Assembly (NCBI GenBank): GCA_023416335.1
Contig: JAEZHY010000162.1
Coordinates: 1-19,504 of the forward strand
Reading direction: 5' to 3'
DNA: 19,504 bases
Origin: Pseudomonadota bacterium
GTDB taxonomy: Bacteria > Desulfobacterota > Syntrophobacteria > Syntrophobacterales > Syntrophobacteraceae
Shown here one piece after another: positions 13,041 to 19,504 of the stretch. The notes beneath the pieces were generated by a model, which was given only the letters and a program-made list of their open reading frames with translations, was not told the origin of the DNA and did no database searches. The position numbers and the translations under genes are program-made. Numbering within the stretch: the first letter of the stretch is position 1; each line of letters begins with the position of its first letter.

Positions 13041-15770
13041 ATGGAAAATAACAGAATTACCCTGACGGTTAATGGAAGGGACGTCCGGAATTTGAAAGTC
13101 ACCGGACAAAAGGGGCAAACCGTATTAGAGGTTTTGAAGAACAACGGCGTCTATGTCCCGACGCTGTGTTTTCATCCCAAGATGCCTCCGTACGGGGGAT
13201 GCAGGCTCTGCATTGTCGAGATTGAAAACATGCGAGGTCTGCCGCCTTCGTGCACGACTCCCGCTGCGGACGGAATGGTTGTACACACCCATACGGAAAA
13301 ACTGCAGCGGGTGCGCAAGACCGTCCTGCAACTTCTTCTCTCTTACGGCGACCACAATTGCCTGCTTTGCGAACAGAACGGCAAGTGCGAGTTGCAGAAC
13401 CTGGTCTACGAACACGGAATCGACCACGTAAAATACAAGAGCGAGTTCGTCCCGAAGCCGAAGGACGAATCCAGCCCCATGATAGTGCGCGACCATAACA
13501 AGTGCGTGCTCTGCGGGCGCTGCGTGCGTGCGTGCCTCCAGGTCCAGGTCAACGGCGCAATCGACATCGCCGCGCGCGGTTCCGAATCGTACATCACCAC
13601 TTTCAACAATACTTCGATGAAAGATTCGAACTGCGTCTCCTGCGGCCAGTGCGTACAGTCCTGCCCCGTCGGAGCCCTTACCGAGAAGAAAGCCAGGGGC
13701 TTGGGGCGCGAGTGGGAGCTGGAGACGGTCCGGACTACCTGCCCTTACTGCGGTGTTGGCTGCCAGATAAACCTGCACGTCAAAGACGGACAGATCGCCA
13801 GGGCTACCGGAGTCGAAGGGGCTCTCCCGAATGACGGCCGGCTGTGCGTAAAGGGACGGTTCGGGTACGATTTCATCTATTCCGAGGAAAGGCTTAAGAC
13901 GCCGCTGATAAAAGAGGACGGGGGGTTCCGCGAAGCATCGTGGGATGAGGCTCTCGATCTCGTCGCGTCGAAGTTCGGCGAAATTATCAAAAAGCACGGT
14001 CCGGATGCGATTGCGGGAGTCAGTTCCTCACGCAGCATCAACGAAGACTCGTACCAGATGCAAAAGCTCTTTCGATCGGCAATTGGAACAAACAACATAG
14101 ACAACTGCGCACGTACCTGACACGCCCCAACCGTCGCCGGTCTGGCGAAGTCTTTCGGTTCGGGCGCAATGACCAACTCTTTTGGCGATTTCGCAAAAGC
14201 AAAACTGATCCTGGCAATCGGCACCAACATGACAGAAGCACATCCGGTTGCCGCAACCCTGGTGAAAAACGCGGTTATGAACGGCGCCGATCTCATCGTT
14301 GTGGATCCCCGCCGTACGGGACTCGCGGAACATGCCACTCTGCACCTGCCGATCAAAGTCGGCAGCGACATCGCCTTGATCAACAGCCTGATGTATGTGT
14401 TGATCGAGGAAAACCTCTATGACAAGAAGTATGTGGATTCCTGCTGCGTCGGCTTCGACGAACTCAAGGCCAAGGTGATGGAGTATCCGCCGGAGCGCGG
14501 AGCGGAGATCAGCGGAATCGACGTCGAGACGATCCGGATGACGGCAAGACGTCTGGCCGAAGTAAGGCCGGGCATGCTCGCGTACACGCTTGGCATCACC
14601 GAGCACACGTGCGGCATGAACAACGTCCTTTCCTGCGCCAATCTGCAGATGCTGCTCGGGAACGTCGGCTTCGACTTTGGCGGAGTGAACCCGTTGCGCG
14701 GCCAGAACAACGTGCAGGGCGCCTGCGACATGGGTGCGCTGCCGAATGTTTTCCCAGGATATCAGCAGGTTGCCGACGCCAAGGCACGGGCGAAGTTCGA
14801 AGAGGCCTGGGGCGTTCAGAACTTGCCGGCCAAACCCGGCCTGATGATGCCCCAGATGATGCAGGGGCTCGCGGACGGAAAAATCAAGGCCTTTTACATA
14901 TTCGGTGAAAACCTTGCCAACACGGAACCGGACATCAGGCATGTCGAGCACTGCCTGGAATCGGCGGAATTCCTCGTCTGCCAGGATCTTTTCCAGACTG
15001 AGACGACCCGTTTTGCCGATGTCATTCTCCCTGCCGCGGCATGGAGCGAAAATGACGGGACATTCACCAACAGCGAAAGGCGCGTCAACAGGGTCCGCAC
15101 CGTGAGCGAGCCGCCGGGTGTCGCCAAGCCCAACTGGTGGATCTTCAGGGAAATAGCGAGGCGTATGGGACACACCTGGACTTCCGACAGTGCAAAGGAA
15201 CTCTGGGACAACGAAATTTCGACGCTCGCTCCCGCCCTGGCCGGAATAAAATACGAGCGGATCGAAGGGGACGGGCTGCAGTGGCCGGTTCCATCACTGG
15301 ATCACCCCGGAACTCCGACCCTGCATCGCGACGGCAAGTTCACCTGCGGACTCGGACAGTTGATCCCGGTCGACTGGACTCCTCCGGCGGAAGTGCCCGA
15401 CGCGGAGTACCCGTTCACACTGAGCACGGGCAGGCGTCTGTTCCATTACCATACCCGCACCCAGACCGGAAGGGCCGCGGGGCTGAACGAACTGCTGGGT
15501 GAGGAAACCGTCGATATTTCGCCCGCGGACGCCAAAAAGCTCGGCATCGGGCACGGCGAAATCGTCAAGGTTGCTTCGCGGCGCGGGGAGGTAAAGGTAA
15601 AGGCAAAAGTGACCGAGCAGGTACCGAGCGGCATGGCCTGGATGGCTTTCCACTTCCGGGAAGGCTGCGCCAACTGGCTAACCAACCCGGTATTCGATCC
15701 GGTAACCCAGACGGCGGAGTACAAAGCGTGCGCCGTGAAGATCGAAAAGTGCCAGGTCGGTGAACAGTGA
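13041..15770 (+). CDS. fdhA: Selenocysteine formate dehydrogenase, alpha (catalytic) subunit
   Basis: This is one gene of 909 residues read through an in-frame TGA at 14118-14120 (Sec360). The N-terminus is NuoG-like: [2Fe-2S] ligands C43, C54, C57, C71; then a GDHNCLLCEQNGKC cluster (C107/110/116 with a nearby His105); then two ferredoxin clusters at C155/158/161/165 and C198/201/204/208. The molybdopterin part starts at CPYCGVGC (C234/237/241 and C269), with Lys271 after it. The active site reads NNIDNCARTU-HAPTVAGL, with the usual His after Sec. It oxidises formate to CO2, or the reverse, at a Mo or W bis-pterin. No signal peptide is present, so it is cytoplasmic. Without recoding it would appear as two genes (ending 14120; restarting at 14169). 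An in-frame GTG at 13035 would add two residues. NuoE/NuoF-like partners are not next to it. Confidence 0.93.
14118..14164 (+). promoter_or_regulatory. Selenocysteine TGA codon with bacterial SECIS hairpin
   Basis: After the TGA comes an apical hairpin CGCC-GGTCT-GGCG (14135-14147) whose loop is the SelB-binding GGUCU of E. coli fdhF. Eighteen bases separate the TGA from GGTCT, the same number as I recall for fdhF. A lower stem pairs 14125-14133 with 14156-14164 (eight of nine positions). Thymine 14134 is a single unpaired base on the 5' side, where fdhF also has a bulged U. It directs Sec insertion by SelB; selA/B/C/D are not in the window. Confidence 0.93.
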
Positions 15771-15861
15771 GCAGTGAAATGTAGGCAGTAAAAGGGGGTG
15801 AGTTTCCGGGCTGCGCCATCGAAGTCTCAGGCCGTGCAGCCCCTTATTCGCCTCTTTACCA

Positions 15862-15903
15862 GGAGCGGTGACCGTAGAGGGGTGGGCACGGTATCACCGC
15901 TCC
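15862..15903. repeat. Hairpin between fdhA and the FmdE/MoeA-like gene
   Basis: GGAGCGGTGA (15862-15871) and TCACCGCTCC (15894-15903) are exact inverse copies. The loop holds a further CCGT/ACGG pair and a GGTGGGCAC element (15881-15889). A second hairpin, GGAAGC-AGGCA-GCTTCC, follows at 15927-15943. No T-tract follows, so read-through into the next gene is likely. Confidence 0.7.
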
Positions 15904-16081
15904 CCAGAATAAATGAGTCAAATGCAGGAAGCAGGCAGCTTCCGCAACATTACTGAATGAATCCGGACCTTGAAGAAATCTGTCAAAAACCGGTGAATAT
16001 CGTGGTGAGCCGGTATACAATGCAGTGTTTATGCTTACCCGCACAGGGATAATTCTTAAATCCACGGGACCGGTAAAACAG

Positions 16082-17707
16082 ATGAGAATTGGACGTTTTA
16101 CATACGACGAGTTTGTAAGCGCGGTCGAAGCTTTCCACGGATACCGCGCGCCCGGATTGATCATGGGCGGATTTATGGTGGATCTCGCCCTGAGCCGCAT
16201 GCCGGAGGGCATCCTTTTCGAGGCCGTTTCCGAAACCCGGAACTGCCTGCCGGACGCCATTCAGCTTCTTACCCCGTGTACAACGGGCAACGGCTGGATG
16301 AAGGTTCTGAACCTGGGCCGATATGCACTGAGCCTGTATGACAAGCACACTGGCGAAGGCGTGCGCATCTTCATTGATGCCGCCAAGGTGCGCGCATGGT
16401 CTGAAATCGAAGCATGGTTTTTCAAACTCAAAGGGAAGAACGAACAGGACGAAGAACTCCTCCTGAGCCAGATAAAGGAAGCAGGAAGAGACATCTACGG
16501 GGTTGAGCCCATCCGCATACAGCCTCAATTCCTGACCAAATACCATAAAGCCGGAGTGACCGTCTGCAGTCTGTGCGGAGAACCCTACCCGCTGGAGGAC
16601 GGAGCAATCTGCAGGGGATGTCAGGGCGAAGCGCCTTATATCAGTCCGGGCGTCGATCAGACCCCCGAAGGGCCCCAGATGCATGCCGTGCCCGTGCGGG
16701 AGGCCGTCGGCAAAACTGCGTTGCACGACATGACCATGATCGTTCCGGGGAAGAGCAAGGGGGCCGCTTTTGTTCGAGGCCAGGAACTCTCGGCGGGGGA
16801 CCTCTGCCAACTGCAGCGGATGGGCCGGCAGAGAGTCTATGTCGAAGAACTGAATTCGACGGGGAGCGACTGGGTCCATGAAAACGAGGCCGCCCTGGCT
16901 TTCGCCGAGGCGATGTCGGGTGAAGGGGTGCGTTTCATCGGCCCGCCAAGGGAAGGCAAGATCAATTTCCTCGCCGACCGCACCGGCCTTTTCATCGTCA
17001 ACGACGAGTGCCTCGAAGAATTCAACATGATCCCGGGGGTCATGTGTGCATCGCGCAGAAGCTACACCCCGGTTATCGGCGGCCGCGGCGTGGCCGGCAC
17101 CAGGGCCATCCCTCTTTATTTACCGCGTGCGTCTTTCCTCAAGGCGATGACCGTCCTGAGGTACGGGCCGATTTTCCAGGTCTTGCCGATGCGCAAAGCC
17201 CGGGTAGGAATCCTTGTGACCGGAAGCGAGGTCTTCCAGGGCCTGATCGAGGATCGTTTTATTCCGATCATCGGCGCAAAAGCCGAAGCGATGAACTGCA
17301 AGGTGGTCAAGTCCGTCATAGTACCGGATGATCGGAAGGCGATCAGCGATGGAGTCCGTGAACTGCTGCGCGCAGGAACCGATTTGCTGGTGACAACCGC
17401 CGGGCTCTCCGTGGACCCGGACGATGTAACCCGCCAGGGTCTTTCGGATGCCGGTGCGACCGATATGCTTTATGGAGCTCCCGTTCTGCCCGGTGCAATG
17501 ACGTTACTGGCCCGCATCGGCACTGTCCAGGTAATGGGTGTGCCGGCTTGCGCCCTCTATTTTAAAACCACGAGTTTCGATTTGCTATTTCCCAGGCTTT
17601 TGGCCGGACTCGAAGTAAGCCGTCGCGATCTGGCAAAACTGGGACACGGTTCGTTCTGCCTTGAATGCAAGGCATGTACTTATCCCAAGTGTCCGTTCGG
17701 CGGTTGA
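16082..17707 (+). CDS. FmdE domain / zinc ribbon / MoeA-like molybdopterin-binding fusion
   Basis: The protein is 541 residues from ATG 16082. Residues 1-115 are FmdE-like: FHGYRAPGLIMGGFMVD, ETRNCLPDAIQLLTPCTTGN and NLGRYALSLYDKHTGEGVR. Residues 162-180 are a C-x2-C...C-x2-C zinc ribbon (C162, C165, C177, C180). The rest resembles MoeA: a MogA-like fold begins at ARVGILVTGSEVF (373-385) and continues through VTTAGLSVDPDDVT (437-450). The usual GGVS and PGNP signatures of MoeA are altered (AGLSVDP; VPACALYF). The tail CLECKACTYPKCP (526-538) adds four cysteines. It probably binds molybdopterin or metal and helps mature FDH-type enzymes; this is inference from domains and neighbours. A GTG at 16025 is an alternative start, but family members begin near MxIGxxxxxEF. 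It overlaps or abuts the ModE-type gene. Confidence 0.82.
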   Translation: MRIGRFTYDEFVSAVEAFHGYRAPGLIMGGFMVDLALSRMPEGILFEAVSETRNCLPDAIQLLTPCTTGNGWMKVLNLGRYALSLYDKHTGEGVRIFIDAAKVRAWSEIEAWFFKLKGKNEQDEELLLSQIKEAGRDIYGVEPIRIQPQFLTKYHKAGVTVCSLCGEPYPLEDGAICRGCQGEAPYISPGVDQTPEGPQMHAVPVREAVGKTALHDMTMIVPGKSKGAAFVRGQELSAGDLCQLQRMGRQRVYVEELNSTGSDWVHENEAALAFAEAMSGEGVRFIGPPREGKINFLADRTGLFIVNDECLEEFNMIPGVMCASRRSYTPVIGGRGVAGTRAIPLYLPRASFLKAMTVLRYGPIFQVLPMRKARVGILVTGSEVFQGLIEDRFIPIIGAKAEAMNCKVVKSVIVPDDRKAISDGVRELLRAGTDLLVTTAGLSVDPDDVTRQGLSDAGATDMLYGAPVLPGAMTLLARIGTVQVMGVPACALYFKTTSFDLLFPRLLAGLEVSRRDLAKLGHGSFCLECKACTYPKCPFGG

Positions 17708-17738
17708 CGGACTGTGTGGGAGAAAGGCTCTTTTCGGT

Positions 17739-18194
17739 TTGATCGGCAGCAGAAACATCATTGCGGGAACCAGGGCTTGCCCGGAAAACTCCCGCGAGGA
17801 AGGGACGGGACGGCGCGAACCGACCGTTCGGCTCCATCTCTGGCTCGAAACGGGAGATGGAGTACTTTTCGGATTGGGCAGAGCACTCCTGCTGGAAGAG
17901 ATCGAGCAACGCGGTTCACTCAGGAAAGCGGCGGAAGAATTGGGGATGTCGTACCGTGCCGCCTGGGGAAAGATCAGGAAGACGGAGAAGATCCTGGGGT
18001 TCAAACTGATCGAGCAAAACGGATCCAAGAAGGAAGGGAACAGGCTGACGGAACAGGGCCGGCAGCTCAAAGAAAAGTATCTCCTGTGGCTCAGGGAAGT
18101 CGAAAGCGCCGCTCTCAAGAAAGCGGAAGAAATTTTCCCGGGGCCGGTCCGGGCCTACAAGGAAAAGGTGTCAGGAAAGATACTCCAGTTCTGA
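17739..18194 (+). CDS. ModE-type HTH regulator lacking a molybdate-binding domain
   Basis: The ModE N-terminal domain is plain: VRLHLWLETGDGVLFGLGRA, then LLEEIEQRGSLRKAAEELGM with SYRAAWGKIRKTEKILGFKLI (winged HTH), GSKKEGNRLTEQGRQLKEKY and a C-terminal helix ending in VSGKILQF. In E. coli, ModE binds CGTTATAT-type operators through this domain and molybdate through two Mop/TOBE domains. Here the protein stops after the DNA-binding part, so no Mop domain is present. The start is uncertain: the frame is open from TTG 17661, which overlaps the upstream gene. TTG 17739, with AGAAAGG 11 bases before it, is my choice; the conserved domain itself begins near 17820. It lies just after the FmdE/MoeA-like gene and is probably cotranscribed. 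It is the likely reader of the three boxes in this window. Confidence 0.82.
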   Translation: MIGSRNIIAGTRACPENSREEGTGRREPTVRLHLWLETGDGVLFGLGRALLLEEIEQRGSLRKAAEELGMSYRAAWGKIRKTEKILGFKLIEQNGSKKEGNRLTEQGRQLKEKYLLWLREVESAALKKAEEIFPGPVRAYKEKVSGKILQF

Positions 18195-18218
18195 TCCGAT
18201 CACTGCTGCACCCTATGC

Positions 18219-18370
18219 GCGTCAACTTAACCGCACTCCAATCCCAATGGTTGTGGCGCGGTCTGCCGACCTGGTCGCAGGAGGGTCTCCCCTGATAGTT
18301 GTGGAGCGGTTTCCCGACCGCGCCACAGTCGACAGGAGCTACACGGTCGGGAGACCGTGCCGAAACGGGG
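18219..18370. repeat. Repeat cluster between the ModE-type gene and fdhD
   Basis: GCGTCAACTTAA (18219-18230) leads in. TGTGGCGCGGTC (18252-18263) has an exact inverse at 18316-18327. The first arm is also part of a direct repeat: GTTGTGG[C/A]GCGGT at 18250 is repeated at about 18298, each copy ending in CCGACC. A third inverse copy, GGTCGGGAGACCG, follows near 18345. It looks like a REP-type element inserted in the operon. Confidence 0.75.
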
Positions 18371-18425
18371 CATAAAGAGCTAAGTAGCCGGTGTGCATCG
18401 ACAGTCTGAAAGGGAACGATCGGAC

Positions 18426-19244
18426 ATGCAGATCCTGAAGCACAAGACCTCACAGTTCAAAGACAACGACCTTTTCCCCGCGGAATACAATCTGGCGGTG
18501 GAAGAGCTTCTTGAAATCTATATAGACGGATCTCCTTACGCCGTCACGATGCGTCTTCCGGGAGACGACATTAACCTTGTGGCGGGATTCTGCTTCACCG
18601 AAGGGATAATCGGCTCGAACGACGAACTCGCGTCAATCAGCCACTGTACGACAATACCGGGCAAAAGAAGGATCCTTGTCCAACTGGCTCCCGGCAGCCG
18701 GTATGATGCCGAGGTGGAAAAGCGGCGCGAGTACATCAGCAAATCGAGCTGCGGGCTTTGTGGGAAGAGCAGAGCGGAAGAGATTTACGGAGAAATCAGC
18801 CCCGTCGAAAAATGGAACACAATTCCCCTGGCGAGCATTTTACGCCTGAAGGAGCTTTTCGAGGTTCGGCAGAACATATATCATATGACGGGGTCCACAC
18901 ATTCGGCAGCGATCTTCGACCGCCAGGAAAACCTCCTTGCGTCCGCAGAGGATATCGGCAGGCACAACGCTTTCGACAAGGTGATCGGTTCGCTGGTGCG
19001 GGGAAAGAGGACCGAGGACGCGTTCATGGCCATCGTGTCGTCCCGGTTGAGTTTTGAAATGATTCAGAAAGCCGGCGTGCTGGGTCTCGAAGTCATTGCC
19101 GGTCTATCCGCTCCAACCAGCATGGCCGTAGATTTGGCCGAACAGCTGAACATCACCCTGATCGGATTCCTGCGCGAAAACAGCATGAGCATTTACACCC
19201 ACCCCGAAAGAATTCACCACCTCGAAACCGGCTGCATGCACTAA
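18426..19244 (+). CDS. fdhD: Formate dehydrogenase accessory sulfurtransferase FdhD
   Basis: The protein is 272 residues, close to E. coli FdhD (277). It has the essential SSCGLCG motif (C109, C112), TGSTHSAAIFD, EDIGRHNAFDKVIG and a C-terminal SAPTSMAVDLAEQLNITLIGFLR stretch read in parts. FdhD carries sulfur from IscS to the molybdenum or tungsten cofactor of formate dehydrogenase, which makes the enzyme active. Its presence fits the selenocysteine FdhA 3 kb upstream. The start ATG 18426 is preceded by AAAGGGA at a long spacing; an in-frame GTG at 18393 is an alternative that would add 11 unconserved residues. A repeat cluster separates it from the ModE-type gene, so it may have its own promoter. 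It acts in the cytoplasm. Confidence 0.93.
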   Translation: MQILKHKTSQFKDNDLFPAEYNLAVEELLEIYIDGSPYAVTMRLPGDDINLVAGFCFTEGIIGSNDELASISHCTTIPGKRRILVQLAPGSRYDAEVEKRREYISKSSCGLCGKSRAEEIYGEISPVEKWNTIPLASILRLKELFEVRQNIYHMTGSTHSAAIFDRQENLLASAEDIGRHNAFDKVIGSLVRGKRTEDAFMAIVSSRLSFEMIQKAGVLGLEVIAGLSAPTSMAVDLAEQLNITLIGFLRENSMSIYTHPERIHHLETGCMH

Positions 19245-19504
19245 ACCTTCCTGACGCTCACGAGATGTTTCTGCATCGCCATAGTACCGCCCGATCGGAC
19301 GTAGGGTGTGGGGGCGAATCGCGGTGGCGCCATCGTGCTACCATCCGTCCTTTTGGAACGAGCCTCATCAGGCTTACCGGACGGTGGGCACCCATAACGG
19401 CGGGTGCTGTTGCTTTAATGCCCCCCGTCCCGGTAGGCCAAGTATTTTGGGACAGCACGTACCGGTTACTATCCGGCCTGCCGGGGCGGGGTTCCCAAGG
19501 CGGA
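19245..19504. other. Non-coding tail after fdhD with repeat pieces
   Basis: No gene is supported in these 260 bases. They contain a GGTGGGCAC copy (19383-19391) and a GGTTCCCAAG copy at the window edge (19490-19499), matching the repeat families at 10.3-10.8 kb. No terminator with a T-tract was seen directly after fdhD. Confidence 0.5.

Noticed and set aside
13035..15770. Two separate genes split at the TGA at 14118-14120
   Set aside because: The TGA sits exactly at the catalytic Sec position, the frame continues without shift, and a SECIS hairpin follows.

Overview
The window looks like a chromosomal piece of an anaerobic, probably sulfate-reducing or syntrophic member of the Desulfobacterota (Syntrophobacter-like). 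The reasons are a selenocysteine-containing formate dehydrogenase, an aldehyde:ferredoxin-oxidoreductase family enzyme with an exported four-cluster ferredoxin, an FmdE/MoeA-like fusion protein, a ModE-type regulator, and intergenic spaces full of dispersed palindromes. The taxonomic placement is inference; no rRNA is present.

Layout. (1) 1-3071: the 3' end of a NodB-type polysaccharide deacetylase, a convergent radical SAM/SPASM gene, and a divergent stand-alone acyl/aryl-adenylate ligase. A terminator follows at about 3.23-3.27 kb. (2) 3.5-6.3 kb: a Tat-signal polyferredoxin and an AOR-family tungsten/molybdenum oxidoreductase, as a two-gene operon. (3) 6.6-10.0 kb: small membrane proteins (one frame-broken), a type I signal peptidase, a secreted four-cysteine protein and a small exported protein that reads like an Sm-type barrel. 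(4) 10.0-11.15 kb: a gene-free mosaic of REP-like palindromes. (5) 11.16-12.41 kb: an exported mono-heme c-type protein with three C-terminal WDGxQW repeats. (6) 12.4-19.25 kb: a formate dehydrogenase unit. A long regulatory region is followed by a full-length FdhA that reads through an in-frame TGA with a clear bacterial SECIS hairpin, then the FmdE/MoeA-like fusion, a ModE-type HTH protein, a repeat cluster, and FdhD.

Most interesting point. Three 24-bp ModE-like operators of the form CGTTATAT-N8-ACATAACG can be read directly. Two lie upstream of fdhA (12575-12598, 12823-12846) and one lies upstream of the ferredoxin/AOR pair (3546-3569). They join two metal-pterin enzymes 9 kb apart into one probable molybdate/tungstate regulon, and the probable regulator (about 17.74-18.19 kb) is encoded in the same window. 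That regulator has the ModE DNA-binding half but no visible molybdate-binding Mop half, so how it senses metal is open. The neighbouring FmdE/MoeA-like fusion with a cysteine-rich tail is a natural suspect as a partner or maturation factor.

The formate dehydrogenase alpha subunit has no NuoE/NuoF-like electron-transfer partners beside it. The AOR lacks a signal peptide while its ferredoxin partner has a twin-arginine signal, which raises the possibility of piggy-back export of the pair.
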